64,000 bases of DNA from Hyaloscypha bicolor E. Lineage: Eukaryota; Ascomycota; Leotiomycetes; Helotiales; Hyaloscyphaceae. The notes beneath the pieces were generated by a model. It did not search any database and had not been told where the DNA came from. It saw only the letters and a list, made by a program, of their open reading frames with translations. The position numbers and the translations under genes are program-made. The stretch lies in assembly GCF_002865645.1 (NCBI RefSeq), contig NW_020194521.1:310001-374000 (forward strand), in the 5' to 3' direction. Position 1 is the stretch's first letter, and each line of letters begins with the position of its first letter. Shown here piece by piece: positions 46,631 to 58,353 of the stretch.

Positions 46631-48370
46631 GCTTGTGGTTGCTTGGTGGATGTTGGAGTTGGTAGGGTGGGGGGTGCGAAGAATTGAGTGAGTTGAGGTG
46701 GTTTGAGAAAGAAGGGTTGGAATTGATGTGTATGGACTTGGAAAATTAACTTTAAGGAGGCCGCGAATCAATCGGATCCTGGTGCGAAGAGAATGTGAAT
46801 GAAGTTGAAGAAAGAAGATACTGCCGGTGCTGATGCCGAAGCTGAACGAAAATCCAAGAGTTGAACATGGCAAGACTTTATATCATTTCACTTGGTAAAG
46901 GGATGCTGCTTACTACCGTCGGAACCGAATTCTTCTGTGGCGGCATTGCAAGTTGAGACGATTGAAGCTTGTTCAAACGAAAAGCTTGATATAGACCCCT
47001 TTGTAGTTGCGACGATGAGGAGCAGTGGGAAATTGGAATGTGGGCTCGTTCCGTCTGAACTTCGTGGCCCCAAGTTTGGGGCGGAGCTGATGACGATTGA
47101 CGATAGGGGGCTGGCGGGTGCTTCTGATGCGATGCGAGGTATCACGAGGCGGGAATTCCAAGGCTATCAAATGGATACAGGCAGCTGTTCAGTCAGTCAC
47201 TGATAGTCTGTGGGAGGCTTCTAGTCTCTCTTGGCAATCTGTGAGAATTGGGTAGCGAGGTGTGGTACGTATGAATCCACACGCTAGCCACCTATAATCT
47301 CAAACCCATTGATTTCACGAGACGATTGATGTGGTTGAGGCTCAAATGGAACGTCATCTTCGTTCCGTTTCGGGTCTTTTCTCTACAAAGCTTGGCGTCG
47401 AAACCGAATGATCGACAGCAGGATCTGGGGACCTCGAGAATTCTGGCAACCATTGTCCTAGTGATGGATCTATCAAACCTGAGTTGTCTCAAGCTTTCGA
47501 GTTCTCTTGTGATATCAAACGAATGTTGTGTGAGGTTGCCAAGCGATTCGAATTAATTGGCTGAGGATTTGCGACCGCATATCGGACGGATAGGGGTTGG
47601 ATGAAAGGGAAGATCTGGAGATCAGTCGATTACGCAGGTCACGATGGGTCGGTGCTTTGTTTGGAAAGAACACGTCAAGTGGCGGGGCATTGCTGTTGAT
47701 GAGCAGATTATTCGATTAGGAAGATATATTTATGCAAGCGCAAGACATACCATTTTTACTCACGGGTGTTCGGAACAATTTGGAAACGGTTTAAAATTTA
47801 AATAGGGTGCAAATCGGTTACTGGGTAGACATAGCAGCCAACACATGTACTTCTGAATATTAATTCCATATTTTGTGGTTTCCGAGGAGTGTTGATTTCA
47901 CGTCGCGAATCAGCATTTATCCTCTTGTTGATTGGTTCTCGCTTGACGACTCCCTCCCCCTGGATTCACTCAGGGTAACCAAACGGCTACTCTTCGGGAT
48001 TCGCAAGATCTCCATACCTGCACCGAAAGGGTGGAGTTTGACGTTTCGTCCCAGCTTCGGCTGCTTTTCTGAGATTCAATGTCTCTTCCAAAACACATCG
48101 AATGTAAAGCTAGTTTTAATAATTTGATCTTATGTTTGTTGTTAGTTGATCTCCCTGCAGTGTCTTGTTTGAAGGACCGCAACGTCTCTTACAATATATG
48201 TATTATTATTGAGAACTACAACTTGAACTCTCGGGATAAACGACGTCTCTCAGTGTTAGGTTGGAAGGGTGTTCACACAGGACAATCATTATGGACGAAT
48301 TCAGGTACCACTCTCAGCCGCTACATCTTTCCACCTTCTCCAACTATCTCAAACCACGTTGAAAAAGATT
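46631..48370. other. Intergenic region
   Basis: About 1.7 kb upstream of the Egh16-like gene. ORFs at 46888-47203 and 47326-47556 have no supporting features. No repeat or RNA gene was seen. Confidence 0.4.
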
Positions 48371-48372
48371 GA

Positions 48373-48636
48373 GAAGGTCTTGCTTGGGGCAGTGATAACG
48401 AACAATACAGTGGAAAACCTGGGACGAAAGCTCAGTGGGCTACTTTCATGGATACTCCGTGGGCTGAGGAATGGTTTGATACCAAGGTATACGATTCATA
48501 CATCTGTCGTTGTTTGTATAATGTATTGGCAGTGAAAGAAGAATCTGATGGGGAACTCCGTATCATCGGTATTTGGAAAATTCACATTCATGCTTTTGAC
48601 AAGGAGGCACAGGGAAATAAGCTTGTAGAGCTCTAG
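48373..48636 (+). CDS. Candidate terminal exon of an unrecognised gene
   Basis: The frame ending at TAG 48634-48636 reads LAWGSDNEQYSGKPGTKAQW and then MDTPWAEEWFDTKVYDSY, IIGIWKIHIHAFDKEAQGNK. This charged, Trp-rich sequence is much more protein-like than the AT-rich surroundings. An in-frame TGA lies at 48370-48372, so an intron acceptor (for example TTGAG| just after it) or a decayed gene must be assumed. A possible earlier exon (FTQDNHYGRIQ, 48272-48304) precedes a GGTACC donor-like site. Family unknown. Confidence 0.35.
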   Translation, partial: EGLAWGSDNEQYSGKPGTKAQWATFMDTPWAEEWFDTKVYDSYICRCLYNVLAVKEESDGELRIIGIWKIHIHAFDKEAQGNKLVEL

Positions 48637-48639
48637 TAA

Positions 48640-49696
48640 GCAAGTCCCCCGGAAAAGGCAGGGAGGGGCATTACCACGACCAGGAATCTTCCTATTATTG
48701 GGAACAGCCAAGAAGGTGATAATACTAAGAACGGGGCATTGGAAATTATGCAAACGGAAGGAATTTGGTGGGCTACTGTGGCTTCGCTCCACGCGCGAAC
48801 ATGCAGCGCATTCATCTAAGGGAAGTTCACCCGCAACACTTCCAAAGTTCAAACCCTTCCCAAGTATTGAATTACTTTAAATCGAGCAAATAAAATTCTT
48901 AGAACTACTTAATTCTTTTCCTTCCCGTCTCTTTGATTATTCCTTAAACTCGCTGTTGAATGCTATAGAAGTGTTGGCAGTAAACCTTAACAAATAAGCG
49001 GTACCGTCCAATTTCATCAGTGTGACCAATAATCTCAGATGCATGCCCTGTAACCCATTCCATAGCTTGCAAGCCAGGTATCTCATCTGAAATTTCAGGT
49101 CATTTCGTGCTTTCCGATTTATAAAAGGCTCGAATTCGGTTGTGTGCGCAAGAAAGGAAATCGAAAAGCGAGGTTTTGAGGGGGTTGCCGAAGGGCTGAT
49201 TGGCGTTATGTTCTGGGAAAAGGGGTTGCGCCTATGGTGAGCTGTCTCAGCGATGTTGGCTTTTGGTTGGGCAGGCAAAATTACGCTGGAACGCGCCACA
49301 AGAGATGAGAGCCAGTTGGTGCAACCGGAAATCTCCACCGGAAAGGGTAATAATCAAATTTACGCCTATCAATATTGAGGGCCGGAGAGTGCCTTGAATC
49401 GCCACCAGCCACACAGGAAAACACTGTATTATGGCGTCTGTGTCGCGGGCTGGCCCCTGACAACGAGAGCCACGGGGAGATCGTGTAAGTATAATACCAA
49501 GGTCGAGTCATTGACGTTTGAGAATGCGCATGTTGTCCGAGTGCTCGCAACGCGATTACTGGCTCGAAACCTTGAAACATCGTCCAATGTTCAAGCACTC
49601 CTGACAGCCAATTCAATCGTCCGCAACATGTATGTTTGTCGACTTCCGTTCATTTCATCGACTTTGAATTCCAGATACCCACGTCCGAATGCAATA
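48640..49696. other. Intergenic region
   Basis: An AT-richer stretch with scattered short ORFs and the upstream region of the next gene. The open frame continuing 5' of 49697 to 49394 has no in-frame ATG before 49628 and looks like leader. Confidence 0.4.
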
Positions 49697-51031
49697 ATGC
49701 TAGCTAAACGGCCCAGCCCCATCCTGGCTTTTGTCGGCTTCGTATTGATAATCCTGCTCCTATTATCAACCGCCAGTTACCACGAAAAAATCATTCCTTT
49801 ATCCTTTCGTGGTGGCCAGGCTGCGGTTGGTCAGATTTCAGTGTCCACAAACGGTCGCCCCGCACCCCCGCCGAGCTCACACAACGAAGTATTCTCTGTC
49901 TCGCGGAAAGATGGACAATACTGGCCAATTGATTTTGGAGGATTCGGGATCATCAATCCGAACATGATACCTCACCCGAACAAGACGGATGTGTGGATTG
50001 TTGTGGCGCAGAGGATGGACCCTCCCGGGACTGCATACGGTGGCCAGTGGAGTGTAGAGATCACTTGCGAAGCAATCTTTCGGAAAGGCGCCTTGACCTG
50101 CGTTGAGAAACCTGATATATTACCAATATCAGCTACCCCGGGAGGAAATTGCGTGGGGGATATCACCATACTCAACATGAATATTGGACCTCACGATGCA
50201 AGAGTCTTCTATGGGCCCGAATCACCCTTCATTGTTTTCGGATCCAACTCTCAGTTCACTTGTTTTGGTCAATGGATACAGGATTTCAGGCCACTCATCA
50301 ATTGGCCATTCCTTATGTGGGTAGCTGCAGCAGATACACAGTTTTTGATTGGCAAGGAACTTCAACGGCCACGTTTTGGCCCCGTTGAGAAGAATTGGTT
50401 TATCTTTTGGGATGCCGTCGGGGATATGTACGTCCATCATGACATTTCACCCAAGAGGTCGTTTGTCAGAATGGATAAGAAGGGCATGATCAGTGAGGAC
50501 CTTGCACCTTTGGTTGCAAGCCACGACGAGAAGTGCATGGCGGCATACATGCCTGTCCCTGGCAAGGATGAAGATCTTCATCAAGCTACGAATTCTCTAG
50601 CTATTGTGCTTTGTCGACGAGAAGATCCCGAGTGCAACGTCGAAGCCAACACATACATAATGCACATCTACCAACACAAGCTGTGGCACGGCTTTCACGG
50701 TGTCTACGAGCCATACGTTGTGCTTATGCACCGAACGGCGCCTTTTGGCATCTACGGATTGACCAAAAAGCCATTTTGGATTCGAGGGAGAGGAGGGCCG
50801 GGCCGTGGGAAAATTCCAAAGTTTTACGACGCGGAGTTGAGAAAATCGTGGAATCAAAGTGAGATGGTGTATATCACATCTATGAACTGGAAAGAGCAAG
50901 GCCGAAATTATGTCGGATATCTGGATGATGTGTTGATGTTGGGATTTGGCATCGAGGATCGAAGAAGCGCGATGATGGATGTCACGGCTGGTGATCTATT
51001 GAAGAATCTGGGACTTTGCTCGGAATTATAG
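49697..51031 (+). CDS. Type II membrane protein, hypothetical (444 aa)
   Basis: A single exon from ATG 49697 (MLAKRPSP); ATG 49628 would add 23 residues. A basic N-terminus is followed by one hydrophobic anchor (ILAFVGFVLIILLLLSTASY) and a Pro/Ser stem, typical of Golgi- or ER-lumen enzymes. The luminal part has conserved-looking blocks: YWPIDFGGFGIINPNMIPHPN, WIVVAQRMD, NWFIFWDAVGDMYVHHDISP, YVVLMHRTAPFGIYGLTKKP and YVGYLDDVLMLGFGIED. This layout resembles fungal families with a five-bladed glycosidase/glycosyltransferase-like fold. No catalytic motif can be named, so a sugar-active role is only a guess. Confidence 0.75.
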   Translation: MLAKRPSPILAFVGFVLIILLLLSTASYHEKIIPLSFRGGQAAVGQISVSTNGRPAPPPSSHNEVFSVSRKDGQYWPIDFGGFGIINPNMIPHPNKTDVWIVVAQRMDPPGTAYGGQWSVEITCEAIFRKGALTCVEKPDILPISATPGGNCVGDITILNMNIGPHDARVFYGPESPFIVFGSNSQFTCFGQWIQDFRPLINWPFLMWVAAADTQFLIGKELQRPRFGPVEKNWFIFWDAVGDMYVHHDISPKRSFVRMDKKGMISEDLAPLVASHDEKCMAAYMPVPGKDEDLHQATNSLAIVLCRREDPECNVEANTYIMHIYQHKLWHGFHGVYEPYVVLMHRTAPFGIYGLTKKPFWIRGRGGPGRGKIPKFYDAELRKSWNQSEMVYITSMNWKEQGRNYVGYLDDVLMLGFGIEDRRSAMMDVTAGDLLKNLGLCSEL

Positions 51032-51310
51032 CATGTAGATCAATTACTATTCATGCTCGTAGAAAAAAAGCTGTCGTTCCTCCACAGAATATGCTTCTTC
51101 TTAAAACAGCATGAAACAACCCCACCAGGTAAAGTCTGGGGAGACAGGTGACAATACCAGCGCAGATGAATAGAGAAGAAAAGGCTGGTGGCTTTCCCTA
51201 TCGGATTATACATCTAATACAACATCAAAAATTTCAGGCAGCTTGACGCAGAACTATCGTCTAATCAGAGCTAGACTATAAAATATTAGAACCCTGTTAA
51301 TTACTTATGT

Positions 51311-52131
51311 CTATAGGACCTCTGATTTCTTCTCCCTATTAAGCTCCTTCCACTCCTTGGCATTCCCAGCCGTGCTTCCTTCCAATCCAATAGCCATCTT
51401 CCCGTCTCCCGGAGGCATCATAGTAAACGTCTCTCTCACGACCGCATACTCATAGTACCCACACCTCGCAATCGGCATTACTTTCTTCAAATCTACTATA
51501 CCCTCCGTTAACACCCCATCATCAATATGAATCCCCACCACCTTCCCAATTATCAAGTCCACAGTTCCCATGGGAGGGTTTCCGGGCAGCCGCAGCGTAG
51601 AGAAGTAAGAACATTCAAACTTTATAGGAGATTCTGAGACCATTGGGACGGTATGTTTGAGAACCGCTGATGGCATTTTCGTAAGTCCTGATTTGGCGAA
51701 TTCATCCACGGAGGAGGGGAGCTGTTCACTGGTGATGTTCATGGCTTGACGGAGGTCCCAAGTGCAAATATTCCAGACGAAGGAGCCGGTTGACTCGACG
51801 TTTACTACTGTGTCTTTGCGAGTGTTGACTTCTGTTTGGTTTGCAGCGAACATGACGTAGGGAGGGTCGAAAGTGAGGTTGTTAAATTGACTGGCGACGG
51901 ATTAGGCCATGAATTGATCTGTCAAGTGTAGAGGAAGGTGGTTATACCTATATGGAGCAAGGTTATCTTTGCCATCGACAGATCGAGTTGAGATCCATCC
52001 TATAGGTCGAGGAACCACACATGACTAGATTTCACTGGTGAGATTCCAGGATGAACCCGTTGAGCTGGGCTCACCTTGAATGGATCTCTAGGGAGGTTAT
52101 GTCGCGTGAGCTCAGGCTCGTAAAATACCAT
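51311..52131 (-). CDS. Flavin reductase-like, FMN-binding split-barrel protein
   Basis: Three exons (52075-52131, 51948-52024, 51311-51890) give 237 aa in frame. The product starts MVFYEPELTRHNLPRDPFK. It then carries the diagnostic VVPRPIGWISTRSVDGKDNLAPYS, whose last residue spans intron 2, then FNNLTFDPPYVMFAA and NICTWDLRQAMNITS. This is the flavin_reduct (DIM6/NTAB-like) family, which binds FMN and typically serves as the reductase partner of monooxygenases or as a flavoredoxin. The C-terminal half (GKVVGIHIDDGVL...MPIARCGYYEYAVV) is also typical. No neighbour suggests a monooxygenase partner. Confidence 0.9.
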
Positions 52132-52546
52132 GATGATTGTTTTTGCAATAGAATAAAGTGGTGCCTAGAGAGGGGAGTGTTTATTTGTAGGTTTCCTATG
52201 GATGGAGTGAAGTGTCGGATCTCGGAACGGTTCCGTCCCAACTCGTGGTCCGAGGTACGAAACGGCACAGACTTCGGTCCCACTCTTCCAAACAGATTTG
52301 AAACCTCAGCGAACATCTGGCTTGCAATTTGATTACGGTTTCTGAAAGTTGTGTTATATTAAACATTGCTTTATAACCGTTGCTACTTTCTGAAAAAAGA
52401 CACATCCCGGATGACTTCCCTTCGACTCCCCTACCTCACTACTGACTATGATTCCAAAACCCATCCCCATTATCCAGAAGTGCTAGCGAATTCAGAACCC
52501 TTCCTGGTGGAATTTTTTTCAATTTGCAGCACGCTTCAATTTCCTC
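52132..52546. other. Intergenic region
   Basis: This is the promoter of the flavin-reductase-like gene and the 3' flank of the secreted-protein gene. No feature seen. Confidence 0.4.
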
Positions 52547-53358
52547 TTAGTGGTGATATGGGCCGCAAGCAGAAGTGAACAGAGAGATGCACCCAGTAAT
52601 ATCCAACTGCAAGCTGCGCAAGACGCCCGCAAGAAGAGCCAGGACCCCACCAAACAGACCTTCAATGTTAGTAAGGAGGCAACCGGAAATCAGGGTTATG
52701 TGAGCAAGGAGACTGAGCACGAGGTCGATGAGAGCGGCAATTGCACCTGCAAATCCGTCAGCAAAGAGAGAGATTTGAGGATGGCCTGATAGGCAAAAGT
52801 AGTCCGTACTTGTATCGCAAGCGCCTGTGATGGAATTCAGGAGGTCGGTTAGAAGCTTCACGATGTTGACGAATACGGAACCGCAATCTTGGATACCGTC
52901 TAAGCTGATGGTAACAGTAATATGTGCAGACAAGTCTAGGCATAGTGCGACAATAGCCGAGAGCTCCACTTTGATGAGATCGACATCCTTTTCCTTGTTA
53001 GCCCTCAGTTGAGCCACACGGGGTTTGGACCTACGCCTCCGCTGATATGGCCTCCGTGGTCGTGGATGTGGTTGTCTGGGGAAGGGTGAATATTAGCCAA
53101 TATTTGGAGAAGGAAAGTTATGGTGTACTGATGTTTCCACAGTGTGTTTGAATTTGGCTGTAGCATGAACGGGTGCGATCACCGACCGTGGTGCGCTTTA
53201 CCTCCAAAGTGGTGACGTCTGGCTCAGCAATTGGGGTACAGGCAACTGTTGAAATCAATTTGTTAGCATGAATGGGGTGATTGAGAGAGATGATACATAC
53301 CAGGGGCGATTGCCGTGGCCGCGAAGGCAAGGCGGGTGAAGAGCTTTCCGAGAAGCAT
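52547..53358 (-). CDS. Putative secreted protein with hydrophobic, Cys-containing C-terminal domain
   Basis: Exon 1 (53301-53358) encodes a signal peptide (MLLGKLFTRLAFAATAIAP) and joins in phase to VACTPIAEPDVTTLEVKRTT starting at 53245. The large last exon ends at 52547 and encodes KEKDVDLIKVELSAIVALCL, then SVFVNIVKLLTDLLNSITGAC, and hydrophobic amphipathic segments with about eight cysteines up to ACGPYHH. The exon(s) between about 53020 and 53185 could not be resolved, because none of the obvious acceptors keeps frame. The mix of signal peptide, short length, Cys and hydrophobic stretches suggests a small secreted, possibly surface-active protein. No family was recognised. Confidence 0.55.
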
Positions 53359-55468
53359 TTTGATTTGATTTTCGAGGCCTTTCAGGGATCTAATAGAATG
53401 TTTTCGATGTGGAGATATTCCGGGGTGAACTTGTTGTCGATTTGAAGAGTGAACTGAAGGGAAACACCGGAGTTCTTATAGACTTGCTGCTAAGCACGAC
53501 CATGCTCCAAGAGTAGAATTCTGCATCCAAATTAATAGCCACCGACTAGCCGAAAATCTTACTCTTCAGTTGGGTTCCTCTTGCAGAATTTCAGATGAAA
53601 AAAGGGACTAGAAACGTACATGGCTTGCAACTATGACGATGCCCTCATCCCCTATTCCTCACTCAGTGAAGAACGGGCTTGAAACTGAATAGTCAGCTGG
53701 ATAGCTGTCGATCTTTGCTCTTCCAGGCCCCAAGTTGCTAGGACTGAGCGAGCGCGACTTCAATCCTAATACCGCGGCTATCAATTTGTGCTCGTGTAGC
53801 ATCGGAGCAGCGAATCATTGAGCTCAATTCCCCTTTCTTGTCATCTGTCAAGGCAGGCCATCAGAAGTCAAGGATGCTCCCATGTTTCGTCCCCTGGCGC
53901 ACGTCGTGAACACACATGCCCAACCACGGGCGATTGAATTTGGGGTTATTGCCCCGCACGAGAACCCGGGGTAACTCTACATGCAAGTTCCCCGAAAGAT
54001 CGTGATACGAGGGGGAGATCCAGATCCCGCTTACCCATTCTCGCAGAGATCGGCATTGTTGACTAGGTTCTAGGAACCCAATTCCGCATCTTTTGCGACT
54101 AGATGGAGCAGGAGAAGTTGTGTGGAGTGAAAGTTCGCTCAAAATAGGCCCAATATATGTTGTGGCATGCGGAAGAATTTAGCCATACGAAGATCGAGCG
54201 TTGTCATCTCTCTCACTTTGAGGCTGAACTTGTGCACGAGGTTTTGTCGCCCTTGTATGTCATTGGGCTTTATTGGGTTCGGTCAGTTCTGTAGTTTTTA
54301 TTTACCTCAAAGACCCCAAACTCCTTTAAATCGTTGCCGCGCTCCAAATTTAGGGGTTTTAATTGTACGGAATAGGACGAAATCAACTCGCTGGGAGTTC
54401 GCTAAAAATCCGAATAATTGTAGTAAACAAGCCATTAGAATAGAGAACGCGGGTAACTAACTATCTTTAGCAATACTCCGGTTTCTGAAATCTATGTGGT
54501 ATGGCAACCAAGCATGAACGAATGCAGATTTTCAAGTCATACTATATATATAATGCTCGCGGCGTTTTCCAAGCTAGGAAACTATCGATATGCACTAGAT
54601 CGAACTAGTCTAATTTCTGAAAAGTCATGAACGGCAGCTGCGATTGGGAGTGAGAGAGTGGATGTTGTCATATTGTAGCTGCGGGGCGGCTCGACTGCTG
54701 CCGCGTCGTGAGATCATCCGTTTCTTTTTTGCACGAACCAATCTTTCCTCTCCTGTACTGAGATTACCTCACTGAAAACAGGAAAAGAAGATAAATCAAC
54801 GTTCACATCTACAGCCGGACGGTCAAGCCAAAAGACACTGGCCGCTGCAATGACGGCTGCTGAACTGGAAAACAACACAAAGCCCCACGAGAATACAAGT
54901 GCGTGGTTGGCGTGGACAGGTCGCACTTCGTCACACCAAACCTGTGGTTTCACCTGATTACAATTACTACTTGATCAGATACGCTTCCAGCAACTGACTC
55001 GCATCCCCTTTCCCATATGGGGCTGACACGGCACCCTCTCGTTATTCTTGAGACCCGAGCTCCCCTCCATCTTGCTCTCCTCCTCACTTTCTTAAATTCA
55101 TATGAAGTCTGGTTAATCCGTATGACTCCCTGGACGCGTTTTCTTTAATCCAGAAATATTGCTGCCAAGACCCCAAGAATCACTTCCCTATTACTTGAAC
55201 AGGACTATTCTGTTGACCCGGCAGTTTCATTTCGGTTAAGCTTTTTAGTCACGTATATCGGCCTGAATGATAAAAAAAATCTTCATTCCCAGCTTCACAA
55301 AAGGCACTCTCTGTGAAATCTCCACTCCTTTTCTCTGAGCCATTTCAAAAGGTGGGCCACCCTACTAGAGTTTTCAACTCCTCTTCTCACTGTGCCAGCA
55401 AAAGACGTTCAACTACTAACCAGAAATATATGGAATAAATAATGGAACGCTGAAGATAAAACTAGCAA
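53359..55468. other. Gene-poor region
   Basis: About 2.1 kb with no accepted gene. On the minus strand, 53780-54142 has protein-like pieces (VHDVRQGTKHGSILDF, a stop, then PALTDDKKGELSSMIRCSD), and 54714-54953 has a hydrophobic ORF (ANHALVFSWGFVLFSSSAAV). Both could be relics of decayed genes. The rest is AT-rich and featureless. Confidence 0.35.
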
Positions 55469-56395
55469 TCAAAACCAATGCCCGGAAAGAAAGGATTGAA
55501 AGACTGAAACCTTAGCTGATTCATGATAGAGATGAGCTTGGGAGGCTTCTTGTTCGCTGAGTAGCACCATATTGTCCACCTCGTTGATTCTCTGCCACCT
55601 CGCCCGACTCTCTAATGGAGTGCAGAACAAGAAGATCGCCAGATCGAAGCTCCCATATCCGAACTCGTTGGGAGCATCATAACCCTCAAGCCAAATGTTG
55701 AGCTGATCCGGGTCTCTCCAAACTGGTACACACCTCGCATTTGACATCAATCAAATAGAGTAGTTGTGCAAATAAAAGGATTATGATATAATTAATAGTA
55801 ATAGAGTTATTCGCGGTTAAAGTAGAAAGTATACTATAAACCCTTATAAACCCATATAATTATCCACCAGAAGACGATAATTATGAGCACTTCAGCGAAT
55901 CTGCTCGCTAAGAATCGATTCTGAATCGATTAGAACAATACGGTTCTTTACGATTCTGGCATCGATTGTAATCGATCGCTAAAAACACCAATAGTTGCCG
56001 AGCCTGGTTCATGGCGATGTAAATTCCGTTCTTCAGTGGCATACTTGTGCAAGTCTATGCCAGTTTGCGAGAGAATCTGCAGCCACTTTCCTGCATGTTC
56101 CACTTGATGTGCTGTACTGCCACGGAAATAGACAGCCAGTGGCGTAAGACGTCCATTGAAACTCATTGCGTGTGGATCCACACGTGCTCATAGAAGATAT
56201 ATGCATTTCAAAGACACAGCTGGGTCGTCGATGCACAGCTGAGTCCGGCACCCAAAGTTGGGAGCTGCGTCACCAAGATATGTCCAATCTTCGGAGTCAA
56301 GCTCCTCTAGATCAATACCAAGGTAGTCGGGCTCTAATCCCGTATTTGCTCCTTCCGTTGTAGTCTCCGGACGTGTGCAGTGGCCATTTTTACCT
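55469..56395 (-). pseudogene. Decayed hypothetical gene fragment with an insertion
   Basis: On the minus strand one frame reads DYLGIDLEELDSEDWTYLGD, a TGA near 56195, then RLTPLAVYFRGSTAHQVEHA and GKWLQILSQTGIDLHKYATE up to about 55985. The style matches the C-terminal regions of large fungal hypothetical proteins, but I cannot name a family. A second piece, 55469-55750 (RCVPVWRDPDQLNIWLEGYD..), looks like its continuation. The two are separated by about 235 bp of AT-rich sequence bearing ATCGATT repeats, which reads as a transposon fragment. Confidence 0.5.
55760..55990. mobile_element. hAT-like fragment with AATCGATT repeats
   Basis: Positions 55910-55976 contain GAATCGATTCTGAATCGATT and further ATCGATT copies in both orientations, a motif frequent in the subterminal regions of hAT elements. 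The rest of the block is AT-rich and non-coding. It interrupts a protein-like frame on the minus strand. No target duplication could be fixed. Confidence 0.35.
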
Positions 56396-57103
56396 GAGCT
56401 AGGGGGGCGAACAAACCTGAGCAGAGCCCGAGCATGCCCGATCTCGGCCTAAGCAATCGAAGTGCACGGCAGAGTCAGCTTAAGAATTTAATAAGAGGCC
56501 ATTCTAGCATTGAAAGGGGCTCGCTCTAGGCACCTTAATGCTCGGCTACAATTTCCTTGTCATGCGTCTTGAAGCAAGATCTCATACAGGTTCCCTTACA
56601 ACTAAAGTTTCTACAAAACGATTTTTAAAACTACATTCCCTTCTATACGCGTAATAATTGACTCAGCCTCATCATCGTTAGACGACTTCGAAGGGTGGGG
56701 TTAAGGCCGAGGGCGATAAAAAGTAATGACACACATTCAGTATTGCTGTTTTCTTTACCCTGGACGGGGCCACTATTGGCGTCGGAAGAGGACCCTACTT
56801 TGCAAAGGCGCTGATGGGCGCGTAGACTCTGAACAAAGATAGGACAATCGGACAATCCAGTCAATTTGTGGCTGTGGTTACACAGCATGTATCCCACCGC
56901 TGCGATGCTACGTGTTCGAGCTGAAAGTGGAGGCGTCGGTAGTGACACCACAGGGCCTTGTCACGTACTAGGTTTGATTTGCACTCTTTATTATAAGACC
57001 AAAACGAATCACTTCGGTGGGATATTTTGTGTTAATCACTAAACCACATTCCGCAACAAATCTTAATCAATTGAACCACAACCTGGAAAATATTATCCAT
57101 AGC
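56396..57103. other. Intergenic region
   Basis: This is the upstream region of the DUF6594 gene. A 102-codon minus ORF (56643-56951) has no features. Confidence 0.4.
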
Positions 57104-58084
57104 ATGGAGCAAGCTTCCAGGACTCGGGATGCCAGCAACCCACACCATAAGGAAGAACAAGGCGGACCTGATGTCCAAGCTGAAGAGATTCAAGCAGCCG
57201 AGATTAGTGGTCGAGATGAGAGAGAAAAGGGCGAAGGCAGGGCCAATCGTCTAATTGGTGATCATCAAAGGGTCCATCCCAAGAATTTGGTCGTGCTTAG
57301 CTTTCGAAGCCTGCAATTACGAAGGATTTCCGAGCTGCAGAGTGATCTGCTTCGTCTGGCAGTTGAGACCGCGAGCGATATAGTCCCAGACGACAAGACA
57401 AAAGAAGTCGATGAGAAATTACGAGCTTATTGTGAGTCTGCTATTATTTCTGCTCCACAGAATTTGCTTACATGAGGTACAGCCAAAGCTCTGCGGAACT
57501 ACGAAACATTGTCGGAGGGGGCTGTCCCATTTATCCCGCCTGAAACGGGACTTATTGGTGTGATGGAGCAGGGTGCAGTTAACCCTCCCGAACGGCAACC
57601 TCGAATCTTTGGGTTCGCGATTCAACCTGCTATATTTTCTAGCATACTATTCAGTCCATCATACGGCAGAGATCTTAGAAAGCGTTTCGTGCGCTCATCG
57701 TCTGATACTCTCTCAGATGCCATCAAATCCCTCGTCCCGGAAACGCCCTCACCAATCCCAAAACAAACAGAAGATCTTGCAGCCGGAAATTGGGGCTATC
57801 GTGGGCTAGACGAGCATTTACGTGATCAAAATCAAGCGTTCTCGTCGCGCCTTAATATGGCGGCATTCGGAGGAACAGCCTTCTATATTCCTATGCTTAT
57901 CATGACACTTGACCCTTCTACGGTCAAAGGTCTTCTTACTATTTTGATCTCAACGATTGTGTTCGGTTTTCTTTTAGCAGTTAGCGCAACGGACAGCACG
58001 GGAAAGGATGTTTTAGCTGCTACTGCTGCTTATGCAGGTGTTTTGGTAGTGTTTGCTGGGTCTCTACCCATTCCTGCAAGTTAG
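57104..58084 (+). CDS. DUF6594-like membrane protein
   Basis: Two exons (57104-57431, 57477-58084) give 311 aa. After a charged N-terminus the family layout is clear: LVVLSFRSLQLRRISELQSD (a helix following the 'leading Arg/Leu' motif), and LRAYCTAKALRNYETLSE across the intron. A variable middle follows, then QAFSSRLNMAAFGGTAFYIPMLIM and two further hydrophobic segments at the C-terminus (LLTILISTIVFGFLLAVSAT, AATAAYAGVLVVFAGSLPI). DUF6594 proteins are common in Pezizomycotina and of unknown function. The gene is convergent with the large SesB-ankyrin pseudogene. The acceptor is an unremarkable CATGAG|GT. Confidence 0.78.
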
Positions 58085-58353
58085 TCTAGGCCTACTAAGC
58101 AATATATATAAAACAAAAGTATAGTGTTCGTGGTACTCAGGGTGCTCATGCAGCTCAGGTGAGTGCAACTCCTGAGCAAGAGCGGCAAGCTTCCTAACCC
58201 CATCCGGCACTTAAGAAAGAGAAGACTGATTCATGATATCGCACGATCAAGTGAATGATCCTTCCGCCTTGCTGAAGAGAGTCTCTCTTTTTTCTTTTTT
58301 TCCAAAAACAGTTGCTGCCGCCTTTTTAAATGTAGACAATTCATAGGCTAACT
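58085..58353. other. Short intergenic region between convergent genes
   Basis: 3' flanks only, with T-rich runs near 58290. Nothing else seen. Confidence 0.4.
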
